This document shows, one piece after another, positions 38,601 through 47,653 of a DNA stretch of 64,000 bases. The translations under genes were made by a program, and so were the position numbers. The stretch is from Silvania confinis (GTDB lineage: Bacteria > Pseudomonadota > Gammaproteobacteria > Enterobacterales > Enterobacteriaceae). The stretch covers positions 1 through 64,000 of the forward strand of contig NZ_JAMGZJ010000066.1 of NCBI RefSeq assembly GCF_025564085.1, in the 5' to 3' direction. The notes beneath the pieces are model-generated. The model saw only the letters and a program-made list of their open reading frames with translations. It was not told the origin of the DNA and searched no databases. Each line of letters opens with the position of its first letter. The stretch's first letter is position 1.

Positions 38601-41600
38601 TAAGTGCCGTCGGCAAGGCCCGTCAGCGCCAGCGAAGCGCCGTTGTTAGCCGTAACGGCAACGCTGTTCACCAGGTTGTCGGCGGCGTTGAGGAGGCTGT
38701 TCAGATCCGTCACCGTCACGCTGTCGCTGACCAGATAGACCATGCCCGCTTCGGTGCTCTGCACACTCACGATCTCATTGCCGTTCTCCACGCCATCCGC
38801 GTCACGGATAAGCGTGACGATCGGCGGTGTGGTATCGACAACGTTGTAGGTGACGGTCTGCGTGGTCTGATTCCCGGCGGCATCGGTGGCGGTGACAACG
38901 AATTGCGCACCGGTGGCCTTGGCCGGACTGGAGAGCAGCGTAACCACGCCAGTGCTGGCGTTGATATTGAAGTGCTGGTTGTCGCTCAGGCTGTAGGAAA
39001 CGCCGTTCGCATCGGTGGCCGCTGCGGTGTAGACGGTGTCACCGACGGCAGTGCTATCCGTAATGTCGGCGGCGATGGCCGCGCTGGTGAAGACAGGTAC
39101 GGTGTTATCCACCACGACGCTGCTGCCGGAGATAACAGACACATTGCCGGACGCGTCCACGGCGTAAGCGTGGTATGTGCCCTCGGTCAGACCGGCCAGC
39201 GCCAGCGCTGCGTTGGCATTAGCCGTGACGGCAACGCTGTTCACCAGGTTGTCGGCAGCACTGGTGAGGCTGTTCAGATCCGTCACCGTCACGCTGTCGT
39301 TGACCAGGTATACCGTACCGGCCTCAGAGCTTAGCACGTCGACCATCTCGCTGCCCTTCTGCACGCCATCTATGTCACGGATAAGCGCAACGCCAGGCGG
39401 CGTGGTGTCGACAACGTTGTAGGTGACGGTCTGCGTGGTCTGGTTACCGGCGGCATCAGTGGCGGTGACAATAAATTGCGCGCCGATGGCGGTGGCCGGA
39501 CTGGAGAGCAGCGTCACAACGCCGGTGCTGGCATTGATGCGGAAGTGAGTGGTGTCGTTCAGGCTGTAGGTGATGCCGTTCGCGTCGCTGGCCGCAGCGG
39601 TGTAGACGGTGTCACCGGTGGAGGTGCTATCCGTAATGTCGGCGGCGGTGGTCGCGCTGGTGAAGACCGGCACGGTGTTGTCGACCTTCACGCTGCTGCC
39701 GGAAATAACGGACAGATTGCCTGCCGCATCCACGGCGTAAGCATGGTAGGTGCCGTCGGCAAGGTTTGCCGCAGAGACAGTTGCGCTCGTATTTGCAGTG
39801 ACGGCAGTGCTGGCCCACTGGTTGCTGGCGGCACCCGTAATATCGCTAAGCTGACTGACCACCACATTGTCATTGACCAGGTAGACGGTGCCGCTTTCGT
39901 TGCTTTGCACGGTAGCGTGGCCGTCCTGGTTCAGCACGACGAGATTTTCGTAGGTGCTGCCGTCGGCGTTAAATTTCTGCACAAAGAGGTGGAGACCAGA
40001 CATGCCGCTGGCAGGGCTGTAACCGTACCAGGTCACCATGTATTCGCCGTCTGCGCCGACCGCAGTGACCTGCGGGAAGAGGTCAAGCCTGCCAGCGGAA
40101 GCTTGCAGCTGCACGATATCGCCTACCGGGACACCACTGGCATTGAACTTCTGCGCATAAACGTCGAGATCCGGGCCGTTGGTCCCCATCCAGGTGACGA
40201 CGTAGCCGCCATCGCCCAGCGCGGTGATACGAGGTAACTGGTCCTCGTCGTTGAACGTGTTGTTGTCCAGTGCGTCCAGTTGCACGGTTGCGCCCACTTT
40301 GCTACCGCCAGCATTGAACTGCTGCACATAGACAGCGTATTCATAGGAGCCGTTCGAATTACTGTATTCCATCCAGGTAACAGCGTAGCCACCGTCGGCC
40401 AGCGCGGCGATGTACGGATAGTTAAAGTCGCCACCGTTATTGCTGCTGTTGTTGCCCGAGCCGTTCAGTACGACGATGCTGCCGACTTTGGCACCGGTGG
40501 CATCGAACTGCTGCACATAGGTGCTGTTGTTGTTGTTCAAGTTGTAGTTGTTGAGCTCGGCCCAGGTGACGACATAGCCGCCGTTAACCAGCGCCGTGAT
40601 CTGCGGCTGGAATTCTACGCTGTCGCTGATTCCCACCGTGGAGTCCAGCACCACTGGGGTAGAGCCGGTGCCGTTGGCATCGAACTGCTGTACGTAGATG
40701 TGGTAGTCGCCGGCGGTTTGGCCATGCCAGGTCACCACATAGCCACCGTTGTCCAGCACGGCCACCTGCGGGCTGCCGTTGTCAGAAGAGCCGGACACCC
40801 CCAGTGGCACGCTGTTGCCCACTGCGACACCGGCGTCGTCAAAGCGCTGCACGTAGACACCGCCGCCGTTGATGTACCAGGTCACGATATAGCCGCCATC
40901 AGCCAGCGTCGCGATCTGCGGGGCGACATCCTGTGTAGAAGCGGCTCCATCAAGTTTCACGGCTGTGGATATTGGGGTGCCGTTAGCGTTGAACAGCTGC
41001 GTATAGATGCTGGTTTCACTGCTGGTAGCGTCTTTGCCGTTCCATGCCACGGCATAAGCCCCGGCATCATTAATGGCCGTCACGCTGACAATACTGTCCG
41101 ACGGGTTTAAGAAAAAGTTAGCCGAGCCTGTGGCGATCTGTACGGCATCACCCAGCGCCACGCCCTGGGCGTTGAGGCGCTGCGCATAGATCCCGTTGTT
41201 GCCATTGGTGTTGCCTGCCCATGTCACCAGGAAGCTGCCGTCGCCCAGCGCGGTGGTGTCAAAACTGTTGTTGTAAATGTAGCCGCCCGCCGGGCTCAAC
41301 ATCACCGGTCCTGACGAGCTGCCGTCGAGGGTGACAGTCGGTGCGATTTCGTCCACATCGGTGACATTGACGGTGACGGTCTGCGTGGTTGCGTGACCTG
41401 CTGCGTCAGTGGCAACAACGTTGAAGGTGTATTGCGGCGCGTGGGAGCTTTCATAGTCTGGGCTGGCGTTAAAGGTGACCGCACCCGTTGCAGCGTCGAT
41501 AGTGAAATACTGCGCGTCTGCACCGTTATCCGCGTCGGCCAGGCTGTAAGTGACGTGCTCGCCACCGTCGGCGGCGTCGTTGTCAACGGCCTGTGCGGTA

Positions 41601-44600
41601 TAGATGGCGGTACTGGCATCGCTATTTTCGACAACACTCACCGTGGCGCTGGCGTAGCTGTCGCTGATGTTGCCGGTAGTGAAGCTCGGGGCAACCTCAT
41701 CAACGTTGTTGATGTCCAGCGTCACCGTCTGGCTGCTGGCATTGCCGGCGGCATCGGTAGCCACAACGGTAAAGCTGTAGCTGGCTTTGCTTTCATAATC
41801 CGGGTTGCCGGTCAGGGTGACCGCGCCGGTGATCGGGTTGATGGTCAGGCCCGCGTCGCTGTCCGCTTTCAGCGAGAAGGTCACGCCGTTGCTGATATCC
41901 GCAGTGTCGGTCGCCGTAGCGGTGTAGATCACCTGAGCTGCGCCGCTGTTTTCGTTAATTGCCGTGGCCGTTATGCCGCTGGTGATCGTCGGGGCAACTT
42001 CATCGAGATTATTGATACCCAGCGTCACCTTCCGGTCGCTGTGGTTGCCAGCCGCATCGGTGGCGATAACGGTGAAGCTGTAGCTGGCTTTGCTCTCAAA
42101 ATCCGGGTCGCCGATCAGGGTGACCGCCCCGGTTTGAGAGTCAATCGTCAGCCCCGCGTCGCTGTCAGCTTTCAGCGAGAAGGTAATGCCCCCGCTGATA
42201 TCCGCTGTGTCGGTCGCAGTGGCGGTGTAGACCACCTGCCCTGCACCGCTGTTTTCGTCAATCGCCGTGGCGATTGCGCCGCTGGTGATCGTCGGGGCAA
42301 CCTCGTCGAGGTTGTTGATCCCCAGCGTCACCGCCTTGCTGCTGGCATTACCGGCCGCATCGGTGGCAACAACAGTGAAGCTGTAGCTGGCTTTGCTCTC
42401 AAAATCCGGATCGCCGGTCAGGGTGACCGCGCCGGTGGTTGCATCAATAGTCAGGCCTGCGTCGCTGCCCAGTTTCAGCGAGAAGGTGACGCCGTTGCTG
42501 ATATCCGCTGTGTCAGTGGCCGTGGCAGTGTAAATCACCTGACCCGCACCGCTGTTCTCATCAATTGCCGTGGCGATTGCGCCGCTGGTGATGGTTGGCG
42601 CAACCTCATCAAGGTTGTTAATCCCCAGGGTGACCACTTTGCTGCTGGCATTACCGGCCGCATCGGTGGCAACAACAGTGAAGCTGTAGCTGGCTTTGCT
42701 CTCAAAATCCGGGTCGCCGGTCAGGGTGACCGCGCCGGTGGTTGCATCAATAGTCAGGCCCGCGTCGCTGCCCGCTTTCAGCGAGAAGGTCACGCCGTTG
42801 CTGATATCGCCGGTATCGGTCGCCGTGGCGGTGTAGATCACCTGACCTGCGCCGCTGTTTTCGTTGATCGCCGTGGCCATCGCGCCGCTGGTGATGGTCG
42901 GGGCAACCTCATCAAGGTTGTTGATCCCCAGCGTGACTGCGCGTTCGCTGGAATTCCCCGCAGCATCGGTGGCCACAACGGTGAAGCTGTAGCCGGCTTT
43001 GCTCTCAAAATCCGGGTCGCCGGTCAGGGTGACCGCGCCGGTGGTTGCATCAATAGTCAGGCCCGCGTCGCTGCCCGCTTTCAGCGAGAAGGTCACGCCG
43101 TTGCTGATGTCGCCGGTGTCGGTCGCGGTGGCGGTATAGATCACCTGACCTGCACCGCTGTTTTCATCAATCGCCGTGGCGGTTGTGCCGCTGGTGATCG
43201 TCGGGGCCACCTCATCGAGGTTGTTGATCCCCAGGGTGACAGCTTGATCGCTGGCATTACCCGCCGCATCGGTGGCGACAACGGTGAAGCTGTAGCTGGC
43301 TTTGCTCTCAAAATCCGGGTCTCCGGTCAGGGTGACCGCGCCGGTGGTTGCATCAATAGTCAGGCCTGCGTCGCTGCCCAGTTTCAGCGAGAAGGTGACG
43401 CCGTTGCTGATATCCGCTGTGTCAGTGGCCGTGGCAGTGTAAATCACCTGACCCGCACCGCTGTTCTCATCAATTGCCGTGGCGATTGCGCCGCTGGTGA
43501 TGGTTGGCGCAACCTCATCAAGGTTGTTAATCCCCAGGGTGACCACTTTGCTGCTGGCATTGCCGGCCGCATCGGTAGCCACAACGGTGAAGCTGTAGCT
43601 GGCTTTGCTCTCAAAATCCGGGTCGCCGGTCAGGGTGACCGCGCCGGTGGTTGCATCAATAGTCAGGCCCGCGTCGCTGCCCGCTTTCAGCGTGAAGGTC
43701 ACGCCCGCGCTGATATCGCCGGTATCGACCGCCGTGGCGGTGTAAACCACCTGGCCCGCACCGCTGTTTTCGTCAATCGCCGTGGCAGTCGCGCCGCTGG
43801 TGATGGTCGGGGCAACCTCATCAAGGTTGTTGATCCCCAGCGTGACTGCGCGTTCGCTGGCATTGCCCGCCGCATCGGTGGCGACAACGGTGAAGCTGTA
43901 GCCGGCTTTGCTCTCAAAATCCGGGTCGCCGATCAGGGTGACCGCGCCGGTGATCGGATCAATAGTCAGATCCGCGTCGCTGCCCGCTTTCAGCGAGAAG
44001 GTCACGCCGTTGCTGATATCCGCTGTGTCGGTCGCCGTGGCGGTGTAAACCACCTGGCCCGCGCCGCTGTTTTCGTTAATCGCCGTGGCGATGGTGCCGC
44101 TGGTGATGGTCGGGGCAACCTCATCGAGGTTGTTGATGCCCAGCGTCACCGCCTTGCTGCTGGCATTACCGGCCGCATCGGTGGCAACAACAGTGAAGCT
44201 GTAGCTGGCTTTGCTCTCAAAATCCGGGTCGCCGGTCAGGGTGACCGCGCCGGTGATCGGATCAATAGTCAGGCCCGCGTCGCTGCCCGCTTTCAGCGAG
44301 AAGGTGACGCCGTTGCTGATATCCGCTGTGTCGGTCGCGGTGGCGGTATAGATCACCTGACCCGCACCGCTGTTTTCGTCGATCGCCGTGGCGGTTGCGC
44401 CGCTGGTGATCGTCGGGGCAACCTCGTCGAGGTTGTTGATCCCCAACGTAACCGCTTTGCTGCTGGCATTGCCCGCCGCATCGGTAGCGACAACGGTAAA
44501 GTTATAAATGGCTTTGCTTTCAAAATCCGGGTTGCCGGTCAGGGTGACCGCGCCGGTGGTCGGGTTGATCGTCAGACCCGCGTCGCTGCCCGCTTTCAGC

Positions 44601-46342
44601 GAGAAGGTGAAGCCCCCGCTGATATCCGCTGTGTCGGTCGCGGTGGCGGTATAGATCACCTGGCCCGCGCCGCTGTTTTCGTCAATCGCCGTGGCGGTGG
44701 TGCCGCTGGTGATCGTCGGGGCGGCATCATCGAGGTTATTGATGCCCAGCGTGACCGTCTGGCTGCTGGCGTTGCCCGCCGCATCGGTGGCGACAACGGT
44801 GAAGCTGTAATTGGCTTTGCTTTCAAAATCCGGGTTGCCGGTCAGCGTGACCGCGCCGGTGGCGGCATTGATGCTGAACAGCGCGCCATCACCGGTGGTG
44901 CTCAGGCTGTAGCTAAACTGGCTTGGGTCGGTAGCGACAGCAGTCCATACGACCTGGCCTGCACCGATGTTCTCATTCACGCTGGCCGTCGTGGCGCTGG
45001 TGAAGACAGGCGCATGGGTGTCAATAATGAGGCTGAGGCCGCCAGACGTGTCAGTGGCAGCCGCTGCGCCTTTAATCAGTAACGATTGCACCTGATCGGA
45101 CAGACTGCTGCTACTGCTGCCGAGTGTGATTCCGGCCGTGACGGTATCAAGGATGGTCTGGGTGGAGGCACCGGCGTTGGCTTCCGCACCGGAGAATGCC
45201 GCCAGCAGGAGGCCATATTTTTCACCGTCGCTCAGGCCATCGGTCGCGTCATAAATGCCGCCGTTGGTTGCGACGACCGTGGTGTTCATAATGCTATCCA
45301 CACCAAACAGACTGCTGATGGCGGCGGACATTTCGGCCACCTGCGCGGCGCCCAGGGTGGCTGGGCTGTCAGTCGTGCCGCCGAGAGCTTCCTGAGCCTT
45401 GGTATAGGCGAGGGTGGTCAACACGTTAATATTGAGAACGAGGGTACTGTTGTCCCCGGAGATAACACCCATGCTCCAGAGCTGAGCAGAGAGGTCTTTA
45501 CCGACGCCCGTCGCTTCGTCCAGGTAGTCCGCCGCACCGCCGCTGTTGACGAGCTTAACAATAACCACGCCGCTGTAACTGCCAGCCGACACGGTGACCG
45601 AGCCGTTCGGCCCCAGCGTCCCCGTGCCAATCAGCGTTTTGCCATCAGCCTGATAAATTTCGACATTCAAATCGTTACTGCTGAGCGCCGGGCCGCCGAC
45701 AAAATTAAGCTCGACAGCGTTCTGCACCGCGGGTTCTCCCCCGCCGTTATCCTGCTTGCCGCCATTGTCATGGCCACCGCCGCCACTCGCCGCTGCAATC
45801 CCGACGCCGATCGCGCCACCCAGTCCGAGGACGCCGGCGAGGTAGCCCGCGTAAGAATGCGATTGAGGCAGGTAGGTGACCTGATGGCCAGTCACGAGCG
45901 AGTTGTTCTGCAGGCCGGATAAGATATTTTCCAGCCCCGGGTGGCCTGAGGTCATGCTGGCCAGCGCGTCCGGTGAACCGTGCGCATAGAAAACGTGACT
46001 GCCGTCGGCCAACGCTGCGCCTTCGGTGCTGGAAGGCGTCATCAGCTGGGTAGACGTGCCGTCAGCAGGCAGGGTGACGCTGGTATCGCTTTGCGTAAAC
46101 CAGTCCTGCAGGGTCAAGGTGGTGCCATCGGCATAGTCCAGCTGCAGATCTTGCCCGTGACGCGAAGCCACTACATCATCGGCCAGCTTTTCCTGGTCAT
46201 TTTCGCCTTTGCGCTTAAGCACCCGGTAAGTTTCACCCGGAGCGGCCTTGTGAATGTTGGTCTGCCCGGCCTGCAGGGAGATGTGGGTTTTACCGGTACT
46301 GAGCGTATATTGGCCTGGATTCATCGGGGTCTCGGATTTCAT
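35693..46342 (-). CDS. Giant Bap-like type I secreted adhesin, 3549 residues
   Basis: A surface adhesin of the BapA/SiiE kind. Residues 1-200 are an N-terminal retention-like region with a Gly/Ala hydrophobic stretch (GYLAGVLGLGGAIGVGIAAA, 166-185) and a Gly/Asp-rich linker. About 205-440 is a unique domain. About 441-1551 are cadherin-like repeats of about 101 residues, ten of them near identical. About 1680-2130 holds VVTW repeats that look like propeller blades. About 2140-2620 are Ig-like units, then a unique region. A Big_5-like domain lies near 3275-3395, with the C-terminal secretion region after it. No RTX GGxGxD nonapeptides are seen. GGAGAT precedes the ATG. Probably involved in biofilm or host attachment. 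Confidence 0.93.
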   Translation of the reverse strand: MKSETPMNPGQYTLSTGKTHISLQAGQTNIHKAAPGETYRVLKRKGENDQEKLADDVVASRHGQDLQLDYADGTTLTLQDWFTQSDTSVTLPADGTSTQLMTPSSTEGAALADGSHVFYAHGSPDALASMTSGHPGLENILSGLQNNSLVTGHQVTYLPQSHSYAGYLAGVLGLGGAIGVGIAAASGGGGHDNGGKQDNGGGEPAVQNAVELNFVGGPALSSNDLNVEIYQADGKTLIGTGTLGPNGSVTVSAGSYSGVVIVKLVNSGGAADYLDEATGVGKDLSAQLWSMGVISGDNSTLVLNINVLTTLAYTKAQEALGGTTDSPATLGAAQVAEMSAAISSLFGVDSIMNTTVVATNGGIYDATDGLSDGEKYGLLLAAFSGAEANAGASTQTILDTVTAGITLGSSSSSLSDQVQSLLIKGAAAATDTSGGLSLIIDTHAPVFTSATTASVNENIGAGQVVWTAVATDPSQFSYSLSTTGDGALFSINAATGAVTLTGNPDFESKANYSFTVVATDAAGNASSQTVTLGINNLDDAAPTITSGTTATAIDENSGAGQVIYTATATDTADISGGFTFSLKAGSDAGLTINPTTGAVTLTGNPDFESKAIYNFTVVATDAAGNASSKAVTLGINNLDEVAPTITSGATATAIDENSGAGQVIYTATATDTADISNGVTFSLKAGSDAGLTIDPITGAVTLTGDPDFESKASYSFTVVATDAAGNASSKAVTLGINNLDEVAPTITSGTIATAINENSGAGQVVYTATATDTADISNGVTFSLKAGSDADLTIDPITGAVTLIGDPDFESKAGYSFTVVATDAAGNASERAVTLGINNLDEVAPTITSGATATAIDENSGAGQVVYTATAVDTGDISAGVTFTLKAGSDAGLTIDATTGAVTLTGDPDFESKASYSFTVVATDAAGNASSKVVTLGINNLDEVAPTITSGAIATAIDENSGAGQVIYTATATDTADISNGVTFSLKLGSDAGLTIDATTGAVTLTGDPDFESKASYSFTVVATDAAGNASDQAVTLGINNLDEVAPTITSGTTATAIDENSGAGQVIYTATATDTGDISNGVTFSLKAGSDAGLTIDATTGAVTLTGDPDFESKAGYSFTVVATDAAGNSSERAVTLGINNLDEVAPTITSGAMATAINENSGAGQVIYTATATDTGDISNGVTFSLKAGSDAGLTIDATTGAVTLTGDPDFESKASYSFTVVATDAAGNASSKVVTLGINNLDEVAPTITSGAIATAIDENSGAGQVIYTATATDTADISNGVTFSLKLGSDAGLTIDATTGAVTLTGDPDFESKASYSFTVVATDAAGNASSKAVTLGINNLDEVAPTITSGAIATAIDENSGAGQVVYTATATDTADISGGITFSLKADSDAGLTIDSQTGAVTLIGDPDFESKASYSFTVIATDAAGNHSDRKVTLGINNLDEVAPTITSGITATAINENSGAAQVIYTATATDTADISNGVTFSLKADSDAGLTINPITGAVTLTGNPDYESKASYSFTVVATDAAGNASSQTVTLDINNVDEVAPSFTTGNISDSYASATVSVVENSDASTAIYTAQAVDNDAADGGEHVTYSLADADNGADAQYFTIDAATGAVTFNASPDYESSHAPQYTFNVVATDAAGHATTQTVTVNVTDVDEIAPTVTLDGSSSGPVMLSPAGGYIYNNSFDTTALGDGSFLVTWAGNTNGNNGIYAQRLNAQGVALGDAVQIATGSANFFLNPSDSIVSVTAINDAGAYAVAWNGKDATSSETSIYTQLFNANGTPISTAVKLDGAASTQDVAPQIATLADGGYIVTWYINGGGVYVQRFDDAGVAVGNSVPLGVSGSSDNGSPQVAVLDNGGYVVTWHGQTAGDYHIYVQQFDANGTGSTPVVLDSTVGISDSVEFQPQITALVNGGYVVTWAELNNYNLNNNNSTYVQQFDATGAKVGSIVVLNGSGNNSSNNGGDFNYPYIAALADGGYAVTWMEYSNSNGSYEYAVYVQQFNAGGSKVGATVQLDALDNNTFNDEDQLPRITALGDGGYVVTWMGTNGPDLDVYAQKFNASGVPVGDIVQLQASAGRLDLFPQVTAVGADGEYMVTWYGYSPASGMSGLHLFVQKFNADGSTYENLVVLNQDGHATVQSNESGTVYLVNDNVVVSQLSDITGAASNQWASTAVTANTSATVSAANLADGTYHAYAVDAAGNLSVISGSSVKVDNTVPVFTSATTAADITDSTSTGDTVYTAAASDANGITYSLNDTTHFRINASTGVVTLLSSPATAIGAQFIVTATDAAGNQTTQTVTYNVVDTTPPGVALIRDIDGVQKGSEMVDVLSSEAGTVYLVNDSVTVTDLNSLTSAADNLVNSVAVTANANAALALAGLTEGTYHAYAVDASGNVSVISGSSVVVDNTVPVFTSAAIAADITDSTAVGDTVYTAAATDANGVSYSLSDNQHFNINASTGVVTLLSSPAKATGAQFVVTATDAAGNQTTQTVTYNVVDTTPPIVTLIRDADGVENGNEIVSVQSTEAGMVYLVSDSVTVTDLNSLLNAADNLVNSVAVTANNGASLALTGLADGTYHAYAVDAAGNVSVISGSSVAVDNTAPVISGGATAIGSTLTSGAAAGTQVYDANASDTHAITYSLDPDSLGLFNINASTGVVTLSSAAVAGSYNFIVTATDAAGNHSSQTVTVEVAVGNNLDGSAVVSGSTSDTSTEMTVNIGLEKLSNGYTVMEYMKQIGGDSITYDPTGALYDGVVRVLDANNNVVKTLDISVPAGYTMWDTQVKALANGGFVVAWSQLEATNWADFSVHYAIYDNNGNLQSSNQLATSGYGVTIAAQSSANGGDFAISYQTMGPGTDQQQAVSVFHYNGSGTSFTEGTQTLIGGNSPSQDFGGVTPPAVQLMKFQLTPGVLTALSDGSYVLSSEVYDWIGTPGQSATSTPIGAFIFKFDENGTPANFDGGSTWQRVNWNNQQNSPTNVIAFNGGFAVFSQEYINATWEVTLYHNDGTLITTNVQSNDVYGMGTQSYHAVDVGAMDTKIHGELMWGFYGSQAASATAYDNGTDLVFVFPDGSGGFSQVTISKTTGELTSDVTDSGITVPQGGQLYNPRIVSDGAGGYDITYSVLFDSDPIEDDRTGYAVGDIYQIGLNAPVAPTVTDAHIAITSTPGGTDGSTYKVGDTVTAVWDNSASGDANTRAVTSVTMDFSQFGASTPATAYDDGTHGDAIAGDGKYTAQYTLTAGAINHVDSRNVAVTVTTANHGTATAADSTGLTVDNTAPVLTSSTPQDNVGSVAAGANLTLTFSEAVLAGSGHITLINDSNGSLSKFIDITDSSQVSISGNTVTINPTTDLAAGANYHVQIDSGALHDTAGNDYAGISTSTGLNFTTAFAGMGDPSTVVFDLTTGQSSDHNGRVFDANTAYTIYIKVNSTNFSLTGLDNNEMWSGAQNLGTDDKIVLVGTGNPVIGTFGGAVRSTIHHPNAIEWASAFSSSGNAALLDANGQFSRGGNNVDLWNGTWAVNPNGDNQQLGQVYLQAMPAGVLTSQGLAFP
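41690..44735 (-). repeat. Ten near-identical tandem repeats of about 303 bp inside the adhesin gene
   Basis: The unit encodes about 101 residues starting APTITSGnnATAIDENSGAG and ending AVTLGINNLDEV. Copies differ by few bases, so slippage or recombination could change copy number. A more divergent unit lies on each side. Each unit carries two constant tyrosines, in V-I-Y-T-A and A-S-Y-S-F. Confidence 0.9.
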
Positions 46343-46402
46343 TATGTGTTATCTCCAATTGGGGCGAACAGGAAAATCGGGTTGCAACGACCACCTGCGG
46401 TG

Positions 46403-47653
46403 TCATCGCTCCTGGAATGATTCACTGAGTGTTTTACGCAAAGGTTTAAGTAAAAAGTCCATCAGCGTGCGATCACCGGTACGGATGTCGAGCTGAGATG
46501 TCATGCCCGGCAGGATGTCAAGCTGGCGGCCCGTGGTACTGCGCACGAACTGCCCTTCTTCCTGACTGCCTGACTGGCCTTGTGCATGGCTTTTCAAACG
46601 AACGTGGACGCGGTAGTAGATCTCCTCGCCACGGGGGGTGTTTTCTTTAAGGGTATCGGCCGACACATACATCACCTCCCCCTGCAATGCGCCATAGATG
46701 GTGTAATCGAAGGGATCAAGGCGAACGGTGGCCGGCAGTCCAACCTGAACGCGGGCAATATCCGCAGGCAGAACCTTAGCCTCAACGATCAGGGCATCAT
46801 CGGACGGGACGATCTGCATGATTTCATCACCGGCACGTAATACCCCACCCAGCGTGGTGACGCGGACGTTTTTGACGATCCCAGGCCCCATAGCCGTAAA
46901 GACCGTATCGTGCACCTGCTGGCGACGGCCAGCCATCTGTTGCAATGTCTGGCTCAGGTCATCTTCTGCCTTGGTGAGATCGGCTCGCGAGTCATCCAAA
47001 AACTTATTGCGTCGACCCAGCAGGCGGGCACGGGCTTCATTGAGATCGCGCTGCGCGTTAAGCCGCTCGCTGGTGCTCACATCGCCAGAGCGTTCAAGCT
47101 CGTTCACCAGGTTGAGCTTCTGATTGGCTAAGTTGACGGCGGTTTGCAGCGCGGTGATATCTTCCTGCAGACTCTGACGGCGCTGCAGGAACAGGGCGCG
47201 TTCAATGTCTGCCTGCTCGCGTAATGCCGGGCCGGGATCGGAAGGGAACCGGGGAGTTGATTGTCCGGTTGATTCTGCGCGAAGTCGGGCAATACGCGCC
47301 TTGAGACCAACGATACGGGCGTCTACTTCACCCGCCGCTGCCTCAACGCGGGTGGGATCGAGGCGAGCCAGAATCTGTCCCGCCTTAACATGATCACCCT
47401 CTTTGACACCCAGCTCGGACAGTACGCCACCGTCCACGGTCTGGATTATCTGCACCCGACTGCTGGCGATAACTTCACCGTGGGCCCGTGCGACTTCATC
47501 AATGCGAAAATACATAGCCCATACGACAAAACCCAGCACCACTACGACGATGCTCCAGATGAGCCCGGCGGAGATTCGGCTATGGTGAGAGTTTTCCAGC
47601 CGATGCACGCGAGCGGCGTCAGCGATCTCGTCGTCAAACAGTTCAACGGCCAT
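46403..47653 (-). CDS. Type I secretion periplasmic adaptor (HlyD family)
   Basis: The membrane-fusion protein linking the ABC exporter to the outer-membrane channel; 416 residues. There is a cytoplasmic N-tail, a membrane helix at about 27-48 (SAGLIWSIVVVVLGFVVWAM), a lipoyl half (DGGVLSELGVKEGDHVKAGQ), a long coiled-coil hairpin (about 120-250), and the HlyD signature region near the C-terminus (ITV-type barrel, PGMTSQLDIRTGDRTLMDFL). It overlaps the ABC gene by 11 bp and lies 60 bp upstream of the adhesin gene. Confidence 0.94.
   Translation of the reverse strand: MAVELFDDEIADAARVHRLENSHHSRISAGLIWSIVVVVLGFVVWAMYFRIDEVARAHGEVIASSRVQIIQTVDGGVLSELGVKEGDHVKAGQILARLDPTRVEAAAGEVDARIVGLKARIARLRAESTGQSTPRFPSDPGPALREQADIERALFLQRRQSLQEDITALQTAVNLANQKLNLVNELERSGDVSTSERLNAQRDLNEARARLLGRRNKFLDDSRADLTKAEDDLSQTLQQMAGRRQQVHDTVFTAMGPGIVKNVRVTTLGGVLRAGDEIMQIVPSDDALIVEAKVLPADIARVQVGLPATVRLDPFDYTIYGALQGEVMYVSADTLKENTPRGEEIYYRVHVRLKSHAQGQSGSQEEGQFVRSTTGRQLDILPGMTSQLDIRTGDRTLMDFLLKPLRKTLSESFQER

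Noticed and set aside
41690..44735. Regular direct repeats considered as a CRISPR or satellite array
   Set aside because: The unit is about 303 bp, fully coding, and in frame with cadherin-like domains; there are no short repeats with unique spacers.
41393..45082. A very long plus-strand open frame (over 1200 codons) opposite the adhesin repeats
   Set aside because: It mirrors the tandem repeat array in another frame, has no ribosome site or family motif, and the minus-strand reading is a clear adhesin.
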